Below, piece after piece: positions 29,990-41,239 of a DNA stretch of 64,000 nt; within the stretch, counting starts at the first letter, position 1; every line of letters begins with the position of its first letter. The stretch is taken from positions 11,731,426-11,795,425 of the forward strand of contig JAJEKV010000036.1 in the NCBI GenBank assembly GCA_021234155.1, in the 5' to 3' direction. Made by a program: the position numbers and the translations under genes. The DNA comes from Isoetes taiwanensis. Lineage: Eukaryota; Streptophyta; Lycopodiopsida; Isoetales; Isoetaceae. The notes beneath the pieces are model-generated. The model did no database searches, was not told where the DNA came from, and saw only the letters and a list, made by a program, of their open reading frames with translations.

Positions 29990-30765
29990 TTCTAAGCCAC
30001 AAATAACTTAGCCATGCCTTTTATCTCCAGTTATTCTTTCTTGAAAGCATGCAATAATATAAAACATTCATTGAAAAACATGTCACACTCCACCTCTAGC
30101 AATTAAGCTTTCAAAAGTAGAAGGAGTTAGCTCGGTAAGAGCAGCACCAGTATCTACAATCATCCCAACACTTCGTCCATCCGATGTCATGCTCGATATA
30201 GGCAAGGTTATGTCGCCAATGCTGATTCCACGAATAGGCAAATAGTAGAGGTATAGAAAGACTTTATTCTTAAGCAATACCATAATCGTGTAGTCATAAG
30301 GAAAATCAGAGTTGTCAAAGATGAGTGTAGAGCTTGATCTGGAGTGATAAGAGGGAAGGCAATATGAAAACATCCCACTGAAACCAAGCTGTTTTGCAAT
30401 TGATAATGACAAGTCTTGTCCCATTTCAAATACTCCGTCATCATCTCTTTCTACATTAGAACTAATTCCATGGCCAAAAGTAGCAAGTGATGAATCCTCT
30501 GAATAATCAAATGTTAGTGTGTCTTTGATCAATATGATCTTCACACTCTTCTTATCTGCATAGTTTATACTAGCTTGACATCCACCACCTCAAATGTTAG
30601 TGTGTCTTTGATCAATATGATCTTCACACTCTTCTTATCTGCATAGTTTATACTAGCTTGACATCCACCACCAGCTGCGCAAGAGGGACCTCTATAGTTT
30701 AATAGATCTTGGTAGAAACTTGATAGCTATCCATGTTATCGCAGTCCCTATATCTAAAGTAAGTT
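29990..30765 (-). pseudogene. Aspartic protease pseudogene, copy B
   Basis: Nearly the same as copy A, but with the second active site intact as MIVDTGAALTELTPSTF and the first altered to Asp-Ile-Gly. A frame of 153 codons runs from 30,544 to 30,083 without a stop. A direct duplication of about 80 bp (CAAATGTTAGTGTGTCTTTG..., at 30,508-30,587 and 30,591-30,672) breaks the region upstream of it. Confidence 0.78.
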
Positions 30766-30784
30766 TCAGGTGGGTATTTCTAGG

Positions 30785-31606
30785 TGCTACTCAAACATCA
30801 ATAAAATGAAGAAATACTTCCTAAGAATGTTCTTTTCGAGTGATAGTTCCATTGACCAACAAATTTGAATTGAAAGTGATACTTATTTGCAAACAATCGT
30901 AACTCTAATGTGAAAGAGATGATATATTTAGCAAAATTTGGAGTTATTCAAATCTAATAAATGTGCTTCAAGGATGTCATGATAAGATTATATATATTTT
31001 TAACTTTTTTTATTTTAATAATTTGTTCAATTTATCTTTTTTTGTGATTAAAATATTACTTTTTTTAACATATCTTAAGAAGATAATTTTACATTGAAAT
31101 TGAATAACTTTATGTTTTAATAATAACTATTGAATAGTTTATTGTTAATGAAATAAAATATATTGAAAACTAATCAATAATAAACTCAACTTAAAATTTT
31201 TCTTAAAGTATTTTCAAAAGTATAAATATTTGTATATTGTGAAATTGTTATAATAGTTTTAAGTCAATCGCTTATCAAACTATCAGATTTTATTTAGAAA
31301 TTATCATGATTGCCAGATTTTAAATTTGTTAAATCACTTAAAATTGAAATTTTATGTTCTTGAAACGTCTAATTCTAAATAGATTCAAGTGAAAATTAGT
31401 TTGGAAAAAACAAATTTTATTCTTTGATAACCATTATAGTTTTGATTTAAAGATAAACTTATATAATTAAAATCTATAAATATGATAACAATCAAGAAAA
31501 TAACACATATATTCTTTAATGGTATCCTTGAAGTGTTATCTATCAAATCTGAATAAGTCTAAGTTTTGTTGAATATATTATAGAGGGATATGATAACCTA
31601 TAAAAT
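30785..31606. repeat. AT-rich repeat block, copy 3
   Basis: Same order and ends as the block at 28,466-29,365, with a deletion of about 60-80 bases near 31,040. Together with protease copy B it forms the second copy of a ~1.6 kb compound unit. Confidence 0.85.
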
Positions 31607-32904
31607 CCAAAGTGCCATGGGAGAAATGATCAATGGCAACCTACAATAAATTCATTAACAACCAAAACAAGTCAGATCATGAAGACATTAGGACTCGTAT
31701 AATCAAAATTACAAAATTAGGTCAAAAGTTTTACCATGGAATGCTTCCACTGCTGGCTTCTAAAGCTGGTTTCGATGTGATCAAGTTCTGCAATGACAAG
31801 GCTGAAATTCAAAGAATAGATCAAGTTCACAATGACAATGCAAAAATTCCAAGAATAAAGCAAGAGCAATAGTAATTAAAGAGTTAAAGAGCAAAAATTC
31901 AAGAACAAGAGAAAGAACATGCATTAAGAAATAACATAATTAAATTTAAGAAAAGAGAACTAAAGAACAATAAATAATGTTTCTTTTTTAATGCACTAAT
32001 TCCCTAGTCATTGGAAGGCTCCTTCCAAAAAAAACAACAACATGCAATTGAAAACGGGATGAGAAAATATAATTTTACATACAGTGGATTTTAGATATGT
32101 GTTTAAATAAAGCCCTTGACTAGGATGTTGTGATTTGCGAGACAATGTTAAAAAGGCCTAGTACATGAAATTGCAATTGCCCTATTTTACCATGGAACTA
32201 GCTTATGATGAACATCCATTTTTCATCGCAACAACCAATTTAGATATCAAATGGGTGGCTAAAAAAATATTTGTCGTTTTAAACTTCAATTTTTATATGG
32301 TGCACTACACAAGAGTCTGGTATATTTCAAAAAACTATAAGGAAAAGTACAATAATGCATTACATAGGACAATATAATCCCATTATCAATGCATTGCAGT
32401 TCTTTTCCTTTTTCATTTTGCAATGGTTGAACACAATAATGAGAACGTGTCCCTTCTCTAGATCAATCATTAAACATCACAAACAGCACTTGAAGATGTT
32501 TCCTAAAAGCAAGGAAAGGAATGTGAATTAAAATCAGACAATAATCTCAATGAGGTGATTATAATGATGATAAAATTTCACCTGGTACACAGAATTCAAA
32601 ATTATGGATAGAAGAATGATAATATTCTTGGATGCCATGTCATAATTTCTGCTTCTGGATGGTTCTGAACATGCCAAATATATCTTTCATAATAAATTGC
32701 CTTGATAGTGAAAAACTTTTGCACTACAAAAAGGAAAACGATTGCAGCTATAAGACATTATTGTGTCAGTTTTCTACAAACAACAGAATCATCGAACAAT
32801 AAGATAGATTTTACTATCGTTCCTTGCCTGCATAGTTCTCATAACACTATTTTCTGTTCGAACTAGGCTAACACAGATGGATTTGATCTTGTGTCACACT
32901 TGGA
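31607..32904. other. No supported gene
   Basis: A 79-codon Lys/Asn/Ile-rich frame at 31,633-31,872 and a 70-codon frame at 32,165-32,377 lack motifs and lie in very AT-rich sequence. I treat them as chance. Confidence 0.4.
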
Positions 32905-33315
32905 GGTGAAAGAATTGCTAACTAATTCTAAGCCACAAATAACTAAGCCATGCCTTTTATCTCCAGTTATTCTTTCTTGAAAGCATGCAATAATACAAAA
33001 CATTCATTGAAAAACATGCCACACTCCAACAATCCTCTAGCAATTAAGCTTTCAAAAGTAGGAGTTAGCTCGGTAAGAGCAGCACCAGTATCTACAATCA
33101 TCCCAACACTTCGTCCATCCGATGTCATCTTGATATAGGCAAGGTTATGTCGCCAATGCTGATTCCACGAATAGGCAAATAGTAGAGGTATAGAAAGACT
33201 TTATTCTTAAGCAATGCCATAATCGTGTAGTCATAAGAAAAATCAGAGTCGTCAAAGACGAGTGTAGAGCTTGATCTGGAGTGATAAGAGGGAAGGCTAT
33301 ATGAAAACATCCCAC
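32905..33315 (-). pseudogene. Aspartic protease pseudogene, copy C (partial)
   Basis: It shares the left flank GCTAACTAATTCTAAGCCAC (about 32,916) with copy B. The coding remnant runs from MFSYSLPSYHSRSSSTLVF back to the VDTGAALTEL region, with a 9-base deletion near 33,125 and the conserved Cys of FSYCLP changed to Ser. It stops abruptly at 33,315, where unrelated sequence begins. Confidence 0.75.
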
Positions 33316-34096
33316 TGTAAATTCCAACTTATCATACATTTCACCATCTTATTTGTTCGTGCTGTCTAGCTTTACCTATCCAACCAAGTGCCCTGCATTT
33401 ACGTATATTTGTACTTACGCCCAGCAACGCCAGGCACCCGTTACTAGTTAGATATAAGACATGTCTTTTTTAGGTTCGGGTACGTTTGGATAGGTTCGGT
33501 AAGAGAAATAGAGTCTTATTTTATACCAAAGGACTTCCCCGCCATAAAATAAGACAACACTTATTGACCAATTCATATTCAAAATAATACGTGATCTTAT
33601 TTTGTGATAGTTTTCACAGTAGCTTTTGTTAGGGTCCCATTTGTATAAGACAACAAAATGCACCGTCTAGTGTGAAAGCAACTTATGTTTGTGTGTCTTA
33701 TTTTTTGCGTTGGAGCCACAAATAATGTCATATATAAAATGGGACAGCCATATTTTAAAACATCGTGTGAAAAGGACCTTATTTGAGTTTTGACTTTTCC
33801 TTAGCCATTGCTCTTAACTGTTATTCCCTTCCAAAAAAAAAACCAACACATGTGGAAAGAGGGGCAGGGGATGGAAAGTAACGTCCATATAGGTATAACT
33901 TTACATCGCCCGTATGCACACATGCGCAAGGCATGTCACAAGGGGGTTGACGATGACGACACAGACCGTGGCAAGAGAGGCAACACTATCCTGGTGGTGG
34001 TGGTTCTTGTGTTTGGTGTTGTGGGCAGGGCTTGGTATGTAAATAACTAAGAGGAAGAAGAGTGATAATGCAAAAAAAAGGATAGAATAGAATGTA
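33316..34096. other. No gene seen; possible MITE-like sequence
   Basis: AT-rich sequence with repeated AATAAGAC / GTCTTATTTT motifs. The phrase GTGTGAAAAGGACCTTATTT (about 33,763) resembles GTGTGAAAAGGGCCTAATTT near 22,341, which hints at a shared small element. Boundaries could not be fixed. Confidence 0.3.
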
Positions 34097-34212
34097 CTTT
34101 TATCATTCACAGAGACCAATTGGCCTATGGGATCCAAAAACAACAAGCATGCTACTGTCAAGATTAAAAAATCCCTGTCCCGAAAGGTTTTTGAGGGAAA
34201 AACCTTAACAAT
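34097..34212 (-). mobile_element. LINE 3'-end fragment
   Basis: About 115 bases matching the 3' end of the GC-rich LINE at 15,354-15,480. Shared marks are a GGTTTTTCCCTC-like block, GGTCTCTGTGAATGATAAAAG and an A/T-rich tail. It is severely 5'-truncated, as expected of failed LINE insertion. Confidence 0.6.
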
Positions 34213-34239
34213 GTTTGAAGAATGATGATAACTAATTGA

Positions 34240-35145
34240 AAAAGGAAAAGAGCTCGAATTTGAAAAGGAGGAGACCTTTATTGATGCCCACAATGATATG
34301 CCATCGTCTGAATCTAACAATGACACTACAGGCACTAAAATGAATGCAATTACGAAGGTCTTAAAAGGTAATTCAAATGTGTCTCTAAGAACTTTAATTT
34401 AACTATTAATGGTTGATTGTTTAGGTACAATTGTATTATAAGACCAATTTGTCAAACAAATGGTTGAACATTTGAATATTGTACCTGACAGGTTAATATT
34501 ATTGAAGTATTTCAAAATGATGTTTGTTTTGAATGATAGGTATACAACACAAGTCTTCTTTGAAGAGATAACTTCTTATTTCTAGATGTCATTAGAGAGG
34601 ACATACAACAGGAACAATCATGTATGTGTGGACGATAGGTTGTGGATTACAAAAATAAGCAACAAATTGGTCCTCTTAAGGCCTAATTCTCGAGATTATT
34701 TGAAGGCCGCAATGGTAGATTTTGACATAGCAATTTGGTCATCCATGAACGATGTCAATGTAAATGAAGTTGTGGATGTGATAGCACCAGTTATATGACA
34801 TGACTTTGTATTTACTGGGACCAGTCTCATTGCTTAGAGATGTCTTACAAGTGGCCAATTAGATCTGATAACCATTGTATTTAAAACTACAATCTACAAT
34901 TTTTAGTGAATATTCACAATATGAGGGGAGTTGCATATTGTTGGATGATAGTATTCAGAAGACATTTGCTTCTCCAACTTTTATATCTATTTTGATACCA
35001 CAATCTAATTTGGATGAAGATGTGTTGGACTAGTTCATGCCAGTGCTTAAAGATGTAGCACATGTTAATGATTTCTCTTACAATATGAAGCCACACAGTA
35101 GACCAGAACATTACACAGTAGATGAATTCTGGAAACTATGTTAGA
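34240..35145 (+). pseudogene. FCP1/SCP-like HAD pseudogene, second copy
   Basis: It begins with an acidic linker (KELEFEKEETFIDAHNDMPS) ending at a possible donor near 34,369. A decayed motif-I region follows, then frame 34,586-34,798: NKLVLLRPNSRDYLKA and FDIAIWSSMNDVNVNEVVDV, the FCP1 'AIWSS' block. Broken frames then give TWDQSHC (compare WDQTKC at 13.16 kb), LLDDSIQKTFASP, FMPVLKDVAHVND and HYTVDEFW, the family's C-terminal end. The order is complete but multiply frameshifted. Confidence 0.65.
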
Positions 35146-36329
35146 GTTTGAATTGGGAGAGGAGATAAATGAAATGGTAGAATGATATTGCAATGATCAT
35201 CTACAATGACCAAAGGAAACTTTTCGAACTTTAGGACACGAAGATAGAATGCAGAAGTTGATTAAGGATTAACTTGATTAAGAATAGTCCTTTTTATAAC
35301 TGCCACAGATTTTGCTTCAAATTTCATATAGACTTTCATACAGGTTTGTTACGGATGTCATACAGGTTGCATGCCACAATTTTGTACATGTTATATATTG
35401 ACACAGTAATAGGCAGATATGCCACATTTGTGATATGTAACTTAGGCATATAAATGGCACAATTTTGTACATGTTATAGTCACTATCATATCAGGTTATA
35501 AGTGCATTGATTTCATTGTCTATTGTTCTGCTTTATCTAGTCAAACTATGAACAGTATTTGAGTCACAATATGAATAGTATTTGACTAAATACCAAATGA
35601 ATAGTGAATTAGAGTATGTTAGAGTATATTTCTGTCCCTTTGACCGAAAGGCCATTGATTTATATAGCATCGGCGAGTCCTCCCTCCCCCTTCCTGCGAG
35701 ATGGTGCTACTAGCAAGTGTTGATATTTGATGTAGCCATCTTTGTATGCTTAGCTTATTCTTTTTTATACCCATACACTACTTTTGATTGACTTCCTGGC
35801 CATGCGCATGTACATTGCTACCTTTAGTTTTGAGCTACACTTTGAAGCAAGAATTCATTAATTGGAGAGAATAACACAATTTTGAGAAATTTGAGGTTAG
35901 CTAACTTACTCAAGCCATAGTTTCTTCAACTACTTTTTAAGTTCAAATGTCTTCACCACATTCTATTGCTCTTTAGCTAATAATTCCTATCGGTGGATCC
36001 CCACACTCATATGGATCATTATCATTAATGGCTCATTCTCAACTGACCAACCATAGTCTATGGTTTTGAGAGGTTGATAGCGTGGTCTATCATTAGGATT
36101 CGACTTCCACTTTTCATACCAGCAATCTTGATATTGTTGAGCGTATGCAGTACCTTTATTTGCTATAGGTTCCCACCAAGATACAAGTCTATATACAATC
36201 CTTCAGGCTTGTATATGGCTTCACAGCCTTTGGCGAGCCAGTCGATATTGTTGGCACACCATTATCATCTGCTTTCCACATCCGTATACCTTTATCTAGT
36301 AACGATTCCCTATGACTTGGTCTCATCTT
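35146..36329. other. No gene seen
   Basis: It contains a short direct repeat GGCACAATTTTGTACATGTT (about 35,372 and 35,456, the first copy with one change). No coding motif was recognised. Confidence 0.4.
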
Positions 36330-38380
36330 TTAATACATTAGTGGCCATCCATCCTTCATGCAGGATTTGAACAATAAGGGCTCCAATTGACTAATCAAAC
36401 GGTCCTCCTTCTCAGGAATGTATCCTTTCACGAAAGACTTCCAGTCATGAACCTCGACAACAAGGTATGATGCTGGTTCCTTGGTGCTATATTCGACTCG
36501 AAAGAGTTGCATTAGCTCTGGAATAGTAAGTGCAGTTGACCTGCACAATAAAGTGGAGTAGTTAACCGAAGAGTGCATCAATATCATCGTGGGTGGCCAA
36601 CCATCATATATCCTAGTTGTATTTGATCAAAGACACCTAACCAAACATAGGACAGATAAGAGAAGAGATATCTATTCTTGTGATGGCCAGAGCGATTTTT
36701 TAACTGCAAGTAGAGGTTCCTAGGTATCTTCTTAAGGTGCGCTAGTTGCCGTGGGGGTGCTACAAAGTCATGACCAGTGATGTTGAGTTTTTTAGTCCTC
36801 AACCCTGCACCATTAAGAAGTGTGGGTTCCCAAATGCAGTCAGGATGCTTCTCTCAAATGGCCCCAGTTGTCTTTGAAAGTATTCTCCAAGGTTTTTATA
36901 GCATGATTCAAGGAACCAACATGGAAATTCAGATCATCCTTCTATAGATCGATTGAGAAATGACCCAATGCACCTATGTCATGCCCATGCAACAGTGCAC
37001 TAGTTACACTAACTTTCAATCGTTCACCCCTTCAAACTGATTTTGCTAGCTTCTCCAGCCGAGGTACTATAGTCTTGTTTTGATCCATTTTATCATGTAT
37101 GATAGTAAGGGCCTATTCAGGAAATCGGTATAATAGTGCTCTCCACAACCAATAAAGACTTCCACAAAAGATATGCACTGTCACGTGCGCTTTCCTCTCC
37201 ATTTGCAGCTCTCTTCTCTCCATTGGATCTCTCATCTTAGCCATTTTCTCTTTTATGACAATGCAAAATGCAATTCTCTTGGCTATTGCAACCTCTGAAT
37301 GGTGCTCCTTCTATCCACTCAAGAACGAGGGCGGAGAAACATGCTTCCCAGTCATCTCTAACACACTAGCATCAACCTCGATGTATGTCTTTTTTGGTTA
37401 GAACAGATGGTAGCCTTTTCACATTTTCCCCACACCATCAGTGGTGCTTTTAAATTTATGAGGCATAGTCTCTGCATTCTCATCTATATATATACATAGT
37501 ATGACATTATCTGCCAGTGTATGAGATCTTATTTTCTTTGACCTGTTATTCCTATATTCAACTACTCTGTGAGCACCTATGAAAAGTTTTCTCTACTTAT
37601 AGAATGTGGATATTGATATGCCGTAGGCCCTATGTCATGCTTTCAAGCAAACTTGCTTGTTATTCAATATGATTCTTTTCACCTGCTCGTTCTCTGAGTA
37701 GACATCTAGTATGCTATAAACAAACGTGGTCCTGTCTGCTGCTTTCATGTTCCAATAGAATTTTCTCACGTGTATGATTCCCTATAAGAGAAGCTGGCAC
37801 TACATCTCATGCAACACAATGAAGAATTGAAGTCTAAGATAACAGTTATTGTGGTTTTCCTTTTGTAGGCAGGACAGGTGACCTTGGCGTTCGATTTACC
37901 ATATTGTAAGGTCTTTTATTGGCATATACCAACTTCCGCTTTTATTGCATAGTGTTCCACCTTTATCTCCTCCTCCATCACAACCGTTACAAGCTTTTAT
38001 TGCATAGTGTTCCACCTTTATCTCCTCCATCACAACCGTTACAAGCTTCGATACAGGGACATTATAACCAAAACAAAAGCAGTCTGCCATCTAACCAGGT
38101 CATGCGTTATTGGCATTTCAGCACAAGTTTGAAATCTCATAGAAGGCTTTCTTGGCAAGGGGCATAGGTTCATTATGGTAGGAGCTTGGCAGTCTTCGCC
38201 CAACTTCATATCAGAAATAGCATGGTTGAGATCAATGCAGACAACCATGCCCATGGTATATGGGATGTCAGAACAGTCACGCGGTAGAGTGCAAGGCTGG
38301 TCTACAATCTCATCCCTTGAAATGGCCTTAGGAACATCTGACTGAGTTGGATGAAGCTGCTCACAGGATCTTGCCACATT
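36330..38380 (-). pseudogene. DUF7869-like pseudogene, copy 1
   Basis: Minus-strand order: a segment at 38,377-38,039 (MGMVVCIDLNHAISDMKLGE) that parallels 52.5-52.7 kb; a poorly preserved middle; then 36,802-36,590, NLYLQLKNRSGHHKNRYLFS and GVFDQIQLGYMMVGHP, with HDDIDAL following after a frameshift. This is the signature LQLDN...NKNR...VGHTHDDID of DUF7869 proteins, common in plant and animal transposon-related genes of unknown role. The end at 36,587-36,330 has WKSFVKGYIPEK and MKDGWPLMY. Many frameshifts; not functional. Confidence 0.65.
37936..38047. repeat. Tandem duplication of ~55 bp
   Basis: TTTTATTGCATAGTGTTCCA...CACAACCGTTACAAGCTT occurs twice in a row (37,938-37,993 and 37,995-38,047). 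The second copy lacks one CTC triplet. It lies inside the DUF7869 pseudogene. Confidence 0.9.
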
Positions 38381-39023
38381 ATACGCTTTTCTGTACTGAA
38401 GAGAGAGAAAATTCTTCTACCTCTGCTGTAACGTCGGCTATGTCCTTTCTAAACTATAAAATGAAGAGCCCCTTGGACTCCAAAAGCATTGTCATTTCCA
38501 GTTCAGAGTATGGCAGCGGAAGCTTCCTTCCTTCTGCTACCTTTATACTATTGAAAAGTATTGATCTGGTCTTCATGATTCTACAAGATGGAAGGGTAGT
38601 TATCGATGTTAGAGATCATATTGCGATCTTCTCGAGGCATGAATCCCTATTTAGACATGACATAAGTAATAGAATAGGATTGGCCGGGTCTCACCAGTAA
38701 AATGCTACGAAAGAATGCAGTCGAATCCTTGAGAAGCCCTGTCCAGCAACTCTACGCGAGATCAATCTCGCGATGTTGTTGACAAGCCCGCAAAAAGTAA
38801 TTTCTCCACCAAAAATAACACCTTCCGTCCCGAATTGTTGATTGTGCAAAAGATCACTTCAAACGAATCCCCAATTTCTAATTTTCAAGTAATGCAGTCA
38901 ACTGTTGAATTCAAGTATAAGATCTAGCAATCGGGATTGAATTAAGTGCTTTAAGCTATTTGAAATCATTGTGGTGATTTACAGGAATAGCATCGATCTG
39001 AGCCCTCGGATCATTATTCTGGG
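38381..39023. other. No gene seen
   Basis: The plus-strand frame 38,347-38,700 has no recognisable motif. Upstream of 39,024 there is an AATAGCATCGATCT-type stretch but no clear promoter. Confidence 0.35.
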
Positions 39024-39764
39024 ATGGGACGAATAACTATATATATGCTCGTCATTCTTTTGGCTAGTTATCGGCGTCTTCTCACAGCAGCATCTCTTTC
39101 CTTGTCCATTGCTTCCCCTGTCCGAGATGCCTCTTCTTCCAATCGATCTCCTCTTCTCTGGCTTCATTGCCAGATCTTTTCTCAATGTCATCATCACGGT
39201 AATCTTCATGGCAAGTCTTTTCTTCATAGTTCTCTGAAAGGTGCGTACTTCTCGTGATTTCTTTATGACTTATTTTTTACATGAATTCTTAAATGCCTAA
39301 ACTCTCGTTGTGATCTCTGTATCTGTATAATTCTGACATCGACGCTTTGGATTTCTGCTCTATATCTGTTTCATCTCTACTTGCATGTACTCATGTTCTC
39401 AGTAGCACTAACATGCATGCTTAGGAGAAGCACGATTTGTGAACTGGATATGCATGCGTCAGATTTCATGAGGCGGTTTCGATTCTTTATTTTTTCTCCG
39501 TTGGGTTTGTATCACGATTGTTTCTTCTTGGTTAAAATGAGTTTGTGAAAGATTCGAGGGTTTTGGCTCATCATTCCTTCTGATTTTCATATCACAAGTT
39601 TTCTTTACTTGCTATTTCTTGAATTCTTGCATCTGAGCATCTCGGTATTCTTATGGTTTGCTTAACGGCCTTCCTACCCATGTTACTTCTTTCTTTCAGC
39701 CCTTCTTGTTAAGCCGACTGCCTTCAAGTCTTCCAAGTGTGGCAGATTGGGTGCAATCCCCAGG
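39024..39764 (+). CDS. Candidate first two exons of an organelle-targeted protein (orphaned)
   Basis: The frame from 39,024 is Ser/Leu/His-rich and nearly free of acidic residues (LLTAASLSLSIASPVRD, then HGKSFLHSSLK), as in plastid transit peptides. A donor AAAG|GTGCGT lies at 39,240. An acceptor TTTCAG near 39,698 opens a short segment (ALLVKPTAFKSSKCGRLGAIP) that ends at donor CAG|GTAAGT (39,764). Joining them keeps the frame. No later exon or mature domain was found before 40.9 kb, so this may be a gene start cut off by rearrangement, or a coincidence. The family is not recognised. Confidence 0.3.
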
Positions 39765-41239
39765 TAAGTTGATCCAGTCGAGCAGAACATCTACCTACAG
39801 CAAACCACGGTATTAATGTAACAGCCTTATTTCATACTCCAGTTCGTTGTTCTACCAAGTTGAACAAATTATACACAGTATTCATGTCGAATCAAGGTAT
39901 CTCTACTCATCTTTGTGTTCCTCTGTATATAGATTCTTGTCGTCTTTTTTTGTGGTTCCCAGCCCAGGCATTCAATCCATCCCGTGATTCTTCTTGCTCT
40001 ACCTGAGCCTCGTAGTCTATGATCGATTCTACCCTCCGGTTGGTGCCCATCTCCCATTTCCTCCTCCTTTGTTTCTTTTTTCTGTTGAATCATTCTATCC
40101 TTTGTGTTCTTTGCGAGTCCCTTTCTAAAATAGATATTGCCTTCTACAAGGTGCAAAGACCGCAATCCAGCTATCTTTGAAACCAATAACCATTTCCAAC
40201 TTAATAGTGTTGCATTTATAGACTTAATAACATAAACAATTCGTGGTCATTGTCATTATTAGTAGCAGAACTTGAAAACTTCAGTGCCAATTGAAGCAAA
40301 TTGCAAATAGACTGAGGAGGGACAACATATACCTGAAATGATATTGAGTTTTCCTTGCTTAGCGTCGCTGATACTCCAGATGGGATCGATTCTTGGCGGC
40401 AAACGCTCCTGTAAAATGCAGAGATCGTGAAGGCACAGGGGTTCGGGAAGCAATATGAGCGGGGCGGAGCTTCAAATCCTGAAAGATGCTAGATCCATTT
40501 GAAGCATTTCCAGGGTTTCACTGATTCTTGAAGTCCTATAATATGGATATAATTCTATTTTTTGAATTTGAATTCTGTCCTTCCTTGATCATAATTTGTA
40601 AGGTTTGAGTCATTTCCTCAACTGTCTTAGTGTAGTACATTCCATGAGGCATTTATGTTCATGTGTGGCAAGTGTATGTTTTGGGAAGTCATACCCTTTC
40701 TGAAAACAATTGCCCCATATTATTTGCAAACTCTTTGATTTGGATAGTTCCTTTATGCTGCCTGTCATTACGCCGCTGTCATTAATATGCTGCCTGCCAT
40801 AAATACGATAATGATGACATCGCCAATATTAATGACGCCTCCGCTAATGATGACGTGACTATCATTAATGCTGCCCCATCCTCTATATATTCGGCCATTA
40901 GCGTTTCTGTCCACAACAACCCTAGATGCCTAAGCCACAATTTCGAGCGACTTTGAGAAAATGAAGTCCGTCGCGATCAAGCGAGAGGCCCTAAAAGCAG
41001 GCCAGATTCTGCGATTTTTTTGACTAGTTCTTAATTTTGGCCATCTAGCGTTCATTTCAGATAGGGTAGGAACACAGGAGGATCAGAGTCGCGATCCTTC
41101 TAACATGTAGCTTTGTTTTTTTTTACCAGAACATTTGCGAATAAAATTGGGGCTGCGATTATGTATACTCTAATTCTTGAAACTTATGAGATTTCATCTC
41201 GTGAGGATCGCAGTTGGTGAGGTTTCCCTGACTAGTTCT
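39765..41239. other. No supported gene
   Basis: Minus-strand frames at 39,869-40,186 and 40,259-40,453 have no recognisable domain. At 40,750-40,880 there are several short repeats around CATTAATG/TGACG(C/T). Nothing else is clear. Confidence 0.35.

Noticed and set aside
31633-32377. Lys/Asn-rich frames as small proteins
   Set aside because: The composition follows the local AT content; no motif and no conservation among the repeated blocks.
33901-34335. 144-codon minus-strand frame with a hydrophobic stretch
   Set aside because: It overlaps the LINE 3'-end remnant and a (GGT)-rich patch; there is no recognisable domain.
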